NCBI RefSeq assembly: GCF_900215205.1
Contig: NZ_OBDY01000002.1
Location: 143,867-207,866, forward strand
Direction of reading: 5' to 3'
DNA: 64,000 nt
Origin: Paractinoplanes atraurantiacus
Lineage (GTDB): Bacteria > Actinomycetota > Actinomycetes > Mycobacteriales > Micromonosporaceae
Both the position numbers and the translations under genes were made by a program. Positions 42,134-52,800 of this stretch are shown piece by piece. A model generated the notes under the pieces. That model had not been told where the DNA came from. It did not search any database and worked only from the letters and a program-made list of their open reading frames with translations. The number at the start of each line of letters is the position of its first letter. Position 1 is the first letter of the stretch.

Positions 42134-43939
42134 ATGATCCCTGGAACTTCCCTGACCGATGTCTTCTCGGCGCAGGCCCGCCGTGACCCCCGGCGCGTCG
42201 CGGTGAGCGCCGGCGGCGCCCGGACCAGCTACGGCGAGCTCGACGCGCGTTCCGAGGCGATCGGCCGCCGGCTTCGCGCTCGCGGGGTCGGCGCCGGCTC
42301 CCTGGTCGGGCTGAGCGGCCACCGTGGGGCCGGGTTGATCGCCGGCCTGCTCGGCATCCTCAAGGCGGGCGCGGCCTACGTGCCGCTCGACCCCGCCTAC
42401 CCTCCGGCCCGTCTGCGCTATCTGATCGAGGACACCGGGGTGAAGCTGGTCGTCGCCGACGCGGCCGGGCGCAGTGCGCTGGCCGGGCACGACATCGAGA
42501 TGATCGACGTGGACGGCCCGGCGGCCGGCGACGACCCGCGGCTCGACGGCGGCCCGTCGGCCGGCGACCTGGCCTATGTGATCCACACGTCCGGCTCCAC
42601 CGGCGCGCCCAAGGGCGTTCTGGTCGAGCACGGCAACGTGCTGCGGCTCTTCGAGCAGACGGAGTCGTGGTTCGGCTTCGGCGAGCGGGACGTGTGGACC
42701 ATGTTCCACTCCGCGAGCTTCGACTTCTCGGTCTGGGAGATGTGGGGCGCGCTGCTGTACGGAGGCCGGCTGGTCATCGTGCCGCCGGCCGTCACCCGGT
42801 CGCCGGCCGATCTGTTCACCCTGCTCGCCGACGAGGGCGTCACGGTGCTGAACCAGACCCCGTCGGCGTTCCGGCAGCTCTGCACGGCGCTGGACACTCC
42901 GGCCGGCAACGCCCCGCTCGCCCTGCGGGTGGTGGTGTTCGGCGGCGAGCGGCTGGACACCGGGATGCTGCGCCCCTGGGCCGAGCGCTTCGGCACGGAG
43001 CGGCCCCAGCTGGTCAACATGTACGGGATCACCGAGACCACGGTGCACGTCACGTACCGGCCGATCAGGGCCGCCGACCTCGACCGGCCGCAGGTCAGCC
43101 CGATCGGCGTGCCCATTCCCGACCTGCGGGTCACCGTGCGCGACGACCGCGGCGCCGCGGCGCCGGCCGGCACGCCCGGGGAGATCTGGGTCAGCGGGCC
43201 CGGGGTCGCACGCGGCTATCTGGACCGGCCCGGCCTGACGGCCGAGCGCTTCGTGACCGACGAGGACGGCCGGCGTGCGTACCGCTCGGGCGATCTCGCG
43301 GTCCGCGACGAGCACGGCGAGCTGCACTACCTGGGCCGGATCGACGACCAGATCAAGATCAGGGGATTCCGGATCGAGCCGTACGAGATCGAGGCCGTGC
43401 TGCGCGAGCAGCCGGGCGTGGCCGAGGTGGTGGTGGCCGCGCACGACTTCGGCGACGGCGATCTGCGCCTGGTCGCGTACCTGCGGCCGGAAGCCGGACA
43501 GGACGGCGATCGCCTCACCGAGGATCTCGCCCGGTACGCCGCCGAGCGCCTGCCCCGGCACCTGTGCCCAGCCCGTTATGAGCTGGTCGCCGAGATCCCG
43601 GCCACGCCGCAGGGCAAGGCCGACCGGGCGGCCCTGGCCGCCGCCGCGCCGGCCGCCGGCCCGACCGGCGGCGCGGCCGAGGCGAGCGCCGGCGCCGACC
43701 CGGACGCCGTCGCGGAGATCGTGCGTGAGGTGCTGCGCCGCGACACGCTCCCGTACGACGCGGACCTGTTCGACCTGGGCGCCACCTCGCTCGCCTTCAT
43801 CCGCGTCATCGCGCGGGTCAACGAGCGCTGGCAGGTGTCGCTCACCGGCAGCGAGCTCGGCGAGATCGCCTCGGTCGAGCGGCTGTGCGCCGTCGTCCGT
43901 GCCGCCCGGTCCGACCGTCCCGTACCGACCCACGCGTAA
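42134..43939 (+). CDS. Adenylation-PCP didomain, threonine-specific (SyrB1-like)
   Basis: A 601-residue protein from ATG 42134. Adenylation domain about 1-500: A3 [14 protein letters not shown]4 [10 protein letters not shown]5 [10 protein letters not shown]7 YRSGDLA, A8 [21 protein letters not shown]10 PQGKADR. By alignment to GrsA the ten specificity residues read D-F-W-N-V-G-M-V-H-K, nine of ten identical to the L-Thr code DFWNIGMVHK. A PCP follows with phosphopantetheine site LGATSLAF (Ser552). With the next two genes it forms a SyrB1/SyrB2/SyrC-like set: Thr is loaded here, modified on the carrier, then moved. Ribosome site GGGAG precedes the ATG. Confidence 0.92.
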   Translation: MIPGTSLTDVFSAQARRDPRRVAVSAGGARTSYGELDARSEAIGRRLRARGVGAGSLVGLSGHRGAGLIAGLLGILKAGAAYVPLDPAYPPARLRYLIEDTGVKLVVADAAGRSALAGHDIEMIDVDGPAAGDDPRLDGGPSAGDLAYVIHTSGSTGAPKGVLVEHGNVLRLFEQTESWFGFGERDVWTMFHSASFDFSVWEMWGALLYGGRLVIVPPAVTRSPADLFTLLADEGVTVLNQTPSAFRQLCTALDTPAGNAPLALRVVVFGGERLDTGMLRPWAERFGTERPQLVNMYGITETTVHVTYRPIRAADLDRPQVSPIGVPIPDLRVTVRDDRGAAAPAGTPGEIWVSGPGVARGYLDRPGLTAERFVTDEDGRRAYRSGDLAVRDEHGELHYLGRIDDQIKIRGFRIEPYEIEAVLREQPGVAEVVVAAHDFGDGDLRLVAYLRPEAGQDGDRLTEDLARYAAERLPRHLCPARYELVAEIPATPQGKADRAALAAAAPAAGPTGGAAEASAGADPDAVAEIVREVLRRDTLPYDADLFDLGATSLAFIRVIARVNERWQVSLTGSELGEIASVERLCAVVRAARSDRPVPTHA

Positions 43940-43953
43940 CGAAGGAGAACACC

Positions 43954-44895
43954 ATGGATGTCCAGCAGCGCGGGAACGCGCTCAGCCCGGACGAGCTGGA
44001 GACTTTCCGGCGGCAGGGCTACTTCGGACCGTTCAAGGTCTACGAGATCGACGAGATGCGCTCGGCCTGGCGCCGTCAGCGGCTGCAGATGCTCGACCGC
44101 AGCATGGCCGTCTACCAGGACGAGGCGGCCCAGTCCGGCAACACCAACATCTCCAACTACGACCGGCACCTGGACATGGCGTTCCTGGCCGACCACGTGA
44201 TGAACCGCCGCATCGTGGACCGGGTGAGCAGCGTGCTCGGCCCCGACGTCCTCTGCTGGCGCACCGAGTTCTTCCCGAAGTATCCCGGCGACGAGGGCAC
44301 CGACTGGCATCAGGCCGACACCTTCGCCAACGCCTCGGGCAAGCCGCAGATCATCTGGCCGGACGAGGTCAAGGAGTTCGGCGGCACGATCACGGTGTGG
44401 ACCGCGTTCACCGAGGCCAACGAGGAGACCGGTTGTCTCCAGTTCATCCCGGGCACGCACGAGTCGATGAACTACGACGAGACCAAGCGGATGGACTACG
44501 ACCCGGGCAGCATCAACCAGGCCGACAAGGCGGGCACCCGGCGGGGCTTCTTCGGCTACGACTACCGGCAGCTGCAGAAGGACCCGGACTGGACACCGGA
44601 CGAGTCGAAGGCCGTGTCGATGGTGATGCGGCCCGGCGAGGCGATCATGTTCTGGTCGACGCTCATGCACGCGTCCTGGCCGCACAGCGGCAAGTCCTCC
44701 GAGATGCGGCTCGGCTTCGCCGCGCGCTACGTGCCCACGGCGGTGCGGGTCTATCCGGACACCGACGAGATCGAGGAGTACGGCGGCCGGGTCTCACTGG
44801 AGCGGTACGGGGCGGTACTGGTCAACGGTGGCGACGAGTACGGGCACAACCGGCTGGCCACCCGGACCACCCGCGGCCACGCCTTCGCCCGCTGA
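43954..44895 (+). CDS. Non-haem Fe(II)/2-oxoglutarate halogenase (SyrB2/CytC3-like)
   Basis: A 313-residue PhyH-superfamily protein. The iron site reads [14 protein letters not shown]: His119-Gln-Ala121, where Ala replaces the Asp/Glu of hydroxylases. This His-x-Ala is the hallmark of SyrB2-type halogenases (His116/Ala118 there), leaving a site for chloride. The second iron His is most likely His239 in [12 protein letters not shown], and an Arg near 252 ([10 protein letters not shown]) could bind 2-oxoglutarate. It should chlorinate the unactivated gamma-methyl of Thr bound to the A-PCP encoded 14 bp upstream. Substrate and position are inferred from the context and from SyrB2. AGGAG precedes the ATG. 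Confidence 0.92.
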   Translation: MDVQQRGNALSPDELETFRRQGYFGPFKVYEIDEMRSAWRRQRLQMLDRSMAVYQDEAAQSGNTNISNYDRHLDMAFLADHVMNRRIVDRVSSVLGPDVLCWRTEFFPKYPGDEGTDWHQADTFANASGKPQIIWPDEVKEFGGTITVWTAFTEANEETGCLQFIPGTHESMNYDETKRMDYDPGSINQADKAGTRRGFFGYDYRQLQKDPDWTPDESKAVSMVMRPGEAIMFWSTLMHASWPHSGKSSEMRLGFAARYVPTAVRVYPDTDEIEEYGGRVSLERYGAVLVNGGDEYGHNRLATRTTRGHAFAR

Positions 44896-44907
44896 CCGGA
44901 GGTACCC

Positions 44908-46101
44908 GTGCTCAGCAACCAGGCCACCCGCAATGTCACGGAACTCGCCGAGGCCGTGCTGTCGTTGCGCCCTCTCGCCGGCCAGCTCGAGCCTCCGGTC
45001 CGAGCCGTCACCGGCACGAACGGCAGCCCACCGCGGGCCAACCTGGAGCAGCTGCAAGGCCTGCTCGACCGGGTCACCGCCCGGCTGGCGGCGCCCCGGC
45101 TGCGGCTCACCGCCGGCGGACCGGCCGACGGCGGGCTGTTCGGGCACGTGGTCGGCCGGCGGCTGCGGCTCGGCGAGCTGGCCGGTCCGCTGGCCGAGGT
45201 CACACCGGACACGTACCAGGCCATGGACCGCGCGGTCGACGAGGCCGCGGCGGCCGACTTCGGCGCGTTCTGCCGGCGCGCGGTCACCTGGAGTCCCGAC
45301 GGCACGCCGCTGAACGCCTACGCGGCCGGTGACCCGGCCGCCCCGGCCGTGGTCATCGCGTCGGCCTGCGGCATGCCGGCCCGGTTGGCCGAGCCGTGGA
45401 TCCGCCGGCTGGCCGCCGACCACCACGTCGTCACCTGGGAGAGCCGTGGGCTCTTCGGCGACGTCGACGACTTCGACGGCGAGCTGGAGGTCGACGCCCA
45501 GGCCGGCGACCTGCTGGCGGTGATGGACCACTTCGGCGTCGCCGCCGCGCACGTCGCGGGACTGTGCGGCGGCGCGGTGATCGCCCTGGCGGCGGCCGCC
45601 CGGGCGCCCGAGCGGGTGTCGTCGCTGAGCCTGTGGCACGGCGATTTCGAGGTGGGCCGGGACGACTTCAAGACCGACCATCAGATCAACCTGCAGGCCC
45701 TCATGGCCATGGCGACGCGGGGACGGGTGAACGCCTCCGGCATCCACGCGGTGGTGTGCCAGACCATGACCGGCAGCGTGCCGGAGGACCTGGCCCACCT
45801 TGTCCTCTATCCGTACGCCACCCCGGAGCTGCTGTTCCGGTACTGCCAGCTGAACGGGGCGATCATGGGCACCGACGTTCGCGCGGAGCTGGCCACGGTG
45901 CGCCAGCCCACGCTCGTGGTGACCAGCGAGGACGACACCACCGCCCACCCGGAGGGCTCCCGGTTCGTGGCCGCCGCGCTGCCCGCCGCCGAGCTGGTCG
46001 TGACGCCGGCCGGCGACCACCTCTCCGTCTTCCGCGGCTCCACGGCCCTGCTCGACATGGCCGCCCACTTCATGAGGGTTCGTGGCCGGCCCGGCCGGTG
46101 A
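44908..46101 (+). CDS. Aminoacyl carrier-to-carrier acyltransferase (SyrC/CmaE-like alpha/beta hydrolase)
   Basis: A 397-residue protein. The N-terminal 120 residues are helical; the rest is an alpha/beta-hydrolase with nucleophile elbow VAGLCGGAV, where Cys220 replaces Ser. An acid lies in VVTSEDDTTAH and the His in TPAGDHLSVF. A Cys nucleophile and this size and context match SyrC and CmaE, which shuttle aminoacyl groups between carrier proteins. I infer that it moves (chloro)threonine from the A-PCP to the orphan carrier domain at the N-terminus of the NRPS at 46857. GGAGG precedes the GTG start at 44908. It follows the halogenase by 12 bp. Confidence 0.85.
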   Translation: MLSNQATRNVTELAEAVLSLRPLAGQLEPPVRAVTGTNGSPPRANLEQLQGLLDRVTARLAAPRLRLTAGGPADGGLFGHVVGRRLRLGELAGPLAEVTPDTYQAMDRAVDEAAAADFGAFCRRAVTWSPDGTPLNAYAAGDPAAPAVVIASACGMPARLAEPWIRRLAADHHVVTWESRGLFGDVDDFDGELEVDAQAGDLLAVMDHFGVAAAHVAGLCGGAVIALAAAARAPERVSSLSLWHGDFEVGRDDFKTDHQINLQALMAMATRGRVNASGIHAVVCQTMTGSVPEDLAHLVLYPYATPELLFRYCQLNGAIMGTDVRAELATVRQPTLVVTSEDDTTAHPEGSRFVAAALPAAELVVTPAGDHLSVFRGSTALLDMAAHFMRVRGRPGR

Positions 46102-46168
46102 AAGCCGAGCGGAGGCAGACAGATGCGTGACCTGCAAAGGGACGAATGCGAAATAAGCGGGGTGCAGG

Positions 46169-46846
46169 TTGGAAATAGATGACCTTGAGACGTCGGAGTT
46201 CCCCCGTCGGCTGCGGGAGATGCTGAGCGGTCGTCTCGAGCAGTACACCCAGATCCGTTTCCCGAAGAACGCTCACGTGTACAACTGCGGTGCCCGTGAC
46301 GACTACATATACCTGGTCGAGAGCGGGCAGGTGAAGACTGTCACCTATTCGCGTGACGGCAAGAAGTGCCTGTTGTCCATCTATGCCGCCGGCGACGTGT
46401 TCGGCGAGCTGTGCCTGCTCTCGGCCGGCCGGGTCGAGACCGCCACGACGATGCGCACCGCGATGCTGCGGCGCATCCCGCTCGCCTCCTTCCGGGCCGC
46501 CCTGGGCGACCAGGAGCTGCTGGACACCTTCCTGCGATACCTCACCCTGCGGCTCGCCGAGCAGCAGCAGATCATCACCAATCTGGTCACGATGGACAGT
46601 GAGCGCCGGCTGGCGGCCGCGCTGCTGATCCTCGCCAACAAGCTCGGCAAGAGGCAGGCCCGCGGCATCCGCATCGAGCAGCGGATCACGCAGGAGGAAC
46701 TGTCCGGAATGGTCGGCACGACCCGGTCGCGGGTGGGCTACTTCCTCAAGCGGTTCTGCGAGGCGGGCCTGGTCTACCGAACCCCGGACTCGTTCCTCGT
46801 GGTCGTCGAGCGCAACGTCGTCAACTATCTCGAAGCCACCCTCTGA
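46169..46846 (+). CDS. Crp/Fnr family transcriptional regulator (LnmO-like)
   Basis: A 225-residue regulator. The cyclic-nucleotide-binding-like beta-roll is at about 20-130 (VYNCGARDDYIYLVESGQVK, YAAGDVFGELCLL), the long dimer helix follows, and the HTH is at about 170-215 (ITQEELSGMVGTTRSRVGYF). The only usable start is TTG 46169, since an in-frame stop lies at 46154. TTG starts are weak and may limit its level. A Crp-like regulator (LnmO) is a pathway activator in the leinamycin cluster; by position and family this one probably controls the cluster. The effector is unknown; the cAMP-contact pattern is not convincingly preserved. Confidence 0.88.
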   Translation: MEIDDLETSEFPRRLREMLSGRLEQYTQIRFPKNAHVYNCGARDDYIYLVESGQVKTVTYSRDGKKCLLSIYAAGDVFGELCLLSAGRVETATTMRTAMLRRIPLASFRAALGDQELLDTFLRYLTLRLAEQQQIITNLVTMDSERRLAAALLILANKLGKRQARGIRIEQRITQEELSGMVGTTRSRVGYFLKRFCEAGLVYRTPDSFLVVVERNVVNYLEATL

Positions 46847-46856
46847 GAGGCGCACC

Positions 46857-49800
46857 GTGGACGAGGACCTGAACGGCGAGCTCGTCCGCGAGCTTCGCGA
46901 CACGCTCGGAACCATCCTGCGCCGGGACGTCGGCGACGACCGGACACCCCTGCGTGACCTGGGCCTGGACTCGCTGTCGGCGGCCCGGTTCATCCTCGAG
47001 ATCCAGCTCGCCTACGGCGTCGAGCTGACCATGGTGGAGCTCGCCGACTGCGGCGGCGTCGCCGACCTGGCCGGCCGGGTGGGCCGGAACCGCGGCGCCG
47101 GGGGTGGCGGGCCGGCCGCCGACCCGGCCGCGGCCGAGCAGCCTTTTCCGCTGACCCCGCTGCAACGGGCCTACCTGGCCGGCAAGCACCCCGAGCTGAG
47201 CGACGACCCGGTCGGCTGCCATCTGTACCGGGAGTTCGAGGTGGCCGGGCTCGACGTCGACCGGCTGCGCGAGGCCTGGCGGGCGGTGCTCCGCCGGCAC
47301 GCGATGCTGCGCGCCGGCGTCGAGGGGAACAGCCAGCGGATCCGGCCCGAGCTGCCGGAGTGGACCACACCTGTGCACGAGACCGGCGACTACGAGCGGG
47401 ACGTCCGGTCGGCCCGCGAGCGGCTGTCGCATCGCGGGTTCACGGCCGGCGAGTGGCCGCTCTACGCCATCGAGGTCACCCGGGGACCCGAGCGGTCCAC
47501 AGTCCACCTGTGCCTCGACGCGCTGCTGACCGACGGGCACGGGCTCGACCTGTTGCTCGAGCACTGGTGGCGGGCGTACACCGAGCCGGGAACGCCGCTG
47601 CCGGACCCCGGCCTGACCGCACGGGACTGCCTGGTCTGGCTGCACGAGCAGAGCGCCGGCCCCGCGTACGAGCGGGACCGGCGCTACTGGGCCGACCGCC
47701 TGGCCGGCCTGCCCGCCGCACCCCGCCTCGGCGATCCGGACCCGGCCGCCGCGGTCCCGGCCGGCCGGTGCCGGCCCCGGCGTTCGCTGGGCGCGCGCCT
47801 GAGCGCCGGTGAGTGGTCCGCGCTGCGGGAGCGCGCCGGCCGTCTCGGTGTCTCGCCGACCGCCCTGGTCCTGGCCGTGTTCGCCGAGGCGCTGGACCGG
47901 CAGGGGGCCGACGAGCCGTACTCGCTGGTGCTCACCACGAACCGCCGCAGCCGCCTGCCGGCCGCGGCCGAGGGCGTGATCGCGCCGTTCACCTCGACCA
48001 GCGTCCTGATCGTCGGCGACCTCGCCGCGACCGGCCTCGACGACGCCGCCCGCGCGGTGCACCGGCGACTGTGGGAGGACCTCGACCACGCCGGCGTCTC
48101 CGGCATCGAGGCGGTCCAGGCCGCCCGGCGCGGCCCCGGCCCGGCCCTGCCGGTGGTGTTCACGAGCCTGCTCGACGCCACCCGCACGGCGCCCGGCGGC
48201 GGCTTCGCCGACGCCGTCACGTTCGCGACCAGTCAGACCTCCGGGGTGGCGGTGGACTGCCAGGTCGAGGAGCGCGGTGGCGAGCTGGCGCTGCGCTGGG
48301 ACATCACCGACGCGCTGCTGCCGGCCGGCGGCGGCGACGTCCTGTTCGCCACCTTCGTCAACCTGCTGGCCGCGGCGGCGGTCGACGATCCCGCGGCCGA
48401 GACCACGTGGCCGCTCAACGAGCTGCAGCAGGCGTACTTCGTGGCCCGGGTCCAGGGGCGCCACGAGTGGGACGGCTGCCAGGTCTACCACTCGTTCACG
48501 GTCGACGATCTGGACGTACGGCGGCTGGCGGCGGCCTGGACGGCCATGATCCACGCGTACGAGGCCCTGCGGTCGTCGGTCACCCCCGACGGCCGCCTGG
48601 TGGTGCGGGCGACCGCCCCGGCGAGCTGGCGTGTGCCCGTCCTCGACGATCCGGGCGCGGTCCGGGTCGAGCCGCTGGTGTCCCGGGCGTTCCCGCTGGG
48701 CCGCTGGCCGCAGTTCGACCTGCGGGTCACCCGCGGCGAGGGCGGCTCCGCCGTCGTCCACCTCACCATCGACCTCACCGTCTGCGACGGCCGCAGCGTG
48801 CACTTCCTGCTGCGCGAGCTGTTCCGCCTCTACGCCGACCCCGCCGCGCGACCGCTGCCCGCGGCGTCCTTCGCGCAGTACGCGGCCGAGCGTCCCGAGC
48901 CCGGGACGGCGGCCGAGCACTGGCGCGAGGTGGCCGCCGCCCTGCCGCCCGGTCCGCCGCTGCCGATGCCGGGCGCGGCGGGCGGCGACCCCCGCCGGGT
49001 CCGGCACGCCGGCGCCGTGCCCGGCTGGCGCGGGTTGCGCGAGCGCGGCGCGGCGGCCGGGATCGGGCCGGACGCGCTGCTGCTGGCCGCGCTCACCGGC
49101 GCGCTCGGCGAGGTCTTCGACGCGCCGTTCGCGGTGTCCCTGGTGCGCTGGACCGAGCCGACCCGGCGGTTCCGGCCGGCCGAGCGCACCGCGCTGAGCT
49201 GGATCGCCCACGCGCCCGAGCGGTCGCCGTGGGAACGCGCCGCGCACTATCAGAAGCAGCTCGACGCGGACGCGGCCGCGGACGCGGTGAGCGGGCTGGC
49301 CGCGCTGCGGCGGCTGGTGCTGCGCCGGCGCGGTGACGGCACGTTCGCCTTCCCGGTCGTGCACACCGGGCTCCTCGACCTGGCCGAGCAGCCGCTGCCG
49401 GCCGGTGTGACCGCCGGCCCGTGGCTGACCTGCACCCCGGACGTGTCGCTGGACTGCATCGCGATGGACGACGGCGACGGCGAGCTGAAGTGCTTCTGGG
49501 ACGCCACGGCCGCCGACTTCGCCCCGGGCGTGGTCGATCGGGTGTTCGAGGCCTATCTGCGGCAGCTCCGCGAGCTGGCGGCGGCCGACGCGCCGCCGGA
49601 CGAGCCGGACCCGCGCCGGCAGCTGATCCGGTGGAACGACACGGCCCGGCCGTTCACCGCCGACGGGCCGGTGCACCGGCGCTTCGAGGAGCAGGCCCGG
49701 CGGGACCCGGACGCGGTCGCGGTGCGCTGGCGGCACGGCACGATGACGTACGGGGAACTCAACCGGCGTGCCAACGCCGTCGCCCGGCAGCTCCGGCACG

Positions 49801-52800
49801 ACGGCGTGCGGCCGGGCGCGGTGGTGGCGGTCAGCGTGCCCCGGGGGCCGGATCTCGCGGTCGCCGTCTACGGCATCCTCAAGGCCGGGGGCGCCTACCT
49901 GCCGGTCGAGCCCTACCTGCCGGCCGAACGGGTCGGCGCGATGCTCGGCGACGCCGCGGCGGTCGCGCTCCTCATCTCGGGCGACGGTCCAGCGTGGAGC
50001 CCGCCGCCCGGGTTGACGGTGCGCACGCTGCCGGACACCGACCCGGTGTCCGACGACGGCGATCCGCCGCCGCTGGCCGGGCCGGACGACATGGCGTACG
50101 TCATCTACACCTCCGGCAGCACCGGGCGGCCCAAGGGGGTGGTGGTCACTCACCGGCCGTTGCACAACCTGTTCGCCTGGTGCCGGCGCCGGTACGGGTT
50201 CGGCCCGGGCGACCTGGGCCTGTGCGTCACCTCGCTGGGTTTCGACCTCTCCGTGTTCGACCTGCTCGGGTTGCTCGGCGACGGCGCGGCCGTCTACGTC
50301 GCCGACGAGACCGAGCAGCGCGACCCGCAGCTGCTGGTGGACGCGATGCTGCGGGAGGGGGTCACCTTCTGGAACTCCGCGCCGACCTCGCTCGACCAGT
50401 TGGCGCCGCTGTTCCCGGCCCCCGGCACGGCCGGCGCCGACGCGCTGCGGCTGGTCTTCCTCAGCGGCGACTACACCCCGCTGAGTCTGCCGGACCGGGT
50501 GCGCGCCGCCTTTCCGCGGGCCCGGCTGGTCAGCCTGGGCGGGGCCACCGAGGCGACGGTGTGGAGCAACTACTTCGAGGTCGAGGAGGTCGACCCCGGC
50601 TGGCGGAGCATTCCGTACGGGCATCCCATCGACAACAGTCGCTACTACGTGCTCGACGAGCGGGGTGAGCCCTGCCCGCCGGGGGAGGCGGGCGACCTCT
50701 ACATCGCGGGCGCGTGCCTGAGTCAGGGCTACGCCAACCGGCCCGACCTCACCGCGGAACGGTTCCCGCCGGATCCGTTCGCCGGGTTGTTCGGCGCCGC
50801 TGACGACGAGCGGATGTACCGCACGGGCGACCGAGCCGAGCGTCTCCCGGACGGGACCATCATCTTCCTGGGCCGGCTCGACAACCAGGTGAAGATCCGT
50901 GGCTTCCGGGTCGAGCTGGGCGAGATCGAGCACCGGCTGCGCGCGCACCCCGGCGTCGCCGACGTCGTGGTGACCGCCCGGCCCGACCACACCGGGGACC
51001 GCAAACTCGTCGCCTACGTCGTGCCGGCGGCCCGGCCCGCGCCCGGCGTGCCGGAGTTGCGCAAGCACGCCGCCGCGGCGCTGCCGGACTACATGGTGCC
51101 GAATTTCGTGGCGTTCGTGGACACCTTCCCGGCCACCGCGAACGGCAAGCTCGACCGCGCCGCCCTGCCCTGGCCGCTGCCGGCCGAGCCGGGGCCCGGC
51201 GAGGCGAGTGCCGACGGCCTGCGCGACGACCTGGTGGCGATCTTCGCCGAGCTGGTGGGTGCGGGGGCGATCGACCCGGACGCCGACCTGTGGGATCAGG
51301 GCGTCACGTCGTTCACGATGGTGCAGGTGTCGGCGGCGCTGCAGTCGCGCCACGGCCGGCGGGTGCCGGTCTCGGCGCTGCTGGCCGAACCCACGATCAC
51401 CGGCCTGGCCCGCAGCCTGGCCGCTCCGCCGCCGGCCGCTCAGCCCGAGCCTGCGGCGTCGCCCGGGCCCGGGGTGGACTTCTTCGACCAGGCCGACCGG
51501 GATCGGTTCAAGGAGCGCGAACCGGGCCGGCGGGCACCGGCGCCGGCCGAGAACTCGCTCGCGCTGCCGGGCGAGCCGGCCGCCGCCGAGCTCTACCGGG
51601 AGCGGACCAGCCATCGGCAGTTCACCGGCGAGGCGGTGGAGCTCGCCGAGCTGGCCACGCTGCTCGGCCTGCTCCGCCCGATCCCCGACGGCGATCGGCT
51701 CCGATACCGCTATCCGTCGGCCGGCGACACCTACGCCGTGCAGGTCTATGTGCACGCCCGCTCGGTGACCGGGCTGGAACCGGGGGTCTATTACTACGAC
51801 CCGCCCGAGCACACCCTGCGGCGGATCGGCGACGGGGCCGAGCTGAGCCGGTCGGCGCACTTCTTCTACAACCGGCCGCTGTTCGACGCCGCGGCCTTCG
51901 AGCTGCACCTGGTCGGACAGCGCCGCGGCATCGAGCCGCTCTACGGCGCCGACAGCGACCGTTTCCTGACGCTGGAGGCCGGCTACATCGGACAGCTGCT
52001 GATGGGCGAGCAGGCCTCGGCCGGCCTCGGCCTGTGCCCGATCGGCGCGATCGCCGAGGACCGGCTGCGCCCGGCGCTGCGGCTCGACGACGACCACCGG
52101 TTCCTCCAGGCGTTCTTCGGTGGCCGCCCGATCGCGGCCGTACGCGCCACGCCGGCCCCCGCCCAGCCGGCCCCGGCCGCGCCCGCCGCCCTCGACCTGG
52201 CCGTCGTCGGGCTGGCCGGCCGCTACCCCGGCGCCGACGACCTCGCCCAGCTCTGGGCCGGCCTGCTGGCCGGGCGGTCGGCGGCCGGGCCGATGCCCGG
52301 CGATCGCGCCGGCGCGCTCGGGCTCACCGGATCGCTGTCCCGCATCACCGGCGGTTTCCTGTCCGACATCGACACGTTCGACAGCCTGCGGTTCCGCGTC
52401 TCCCCGCTGGAGGCCGCCACCCTGGATCCGCAGGCCCGCCTCGTGCTCGAGACGGTGTGGCGATGTCTCGAGGACGCCGGGCACACCCCGGCCGGCCTGG
52501 CCGCACAGGGCCGGGTCGGTGTCTTCGTGGCCGGCATGTGGCCCGACCATCAGGTGGCCGCCGCGGAACGGTGGCGGGCCGGTGAACCGGCCACGACCTC
52601 CGGTATCGCCGCCGACCTGCCCAACCGGGTGTCGCACGCGTTCGGCTTCCGCGGCCCCAGCATCGCGGTGAACACCTCCTGCTCCTCGTCGCTGACCGCG
52701 CTGCACCTGGCGGCGCAGAGCCTCGCCCGCGGCGAGTGCGTGGCCGCGGTCGTCGCCGGCGTCAACCTGATCACCCACCCCTTCCACCTGGCCCTGCTGC

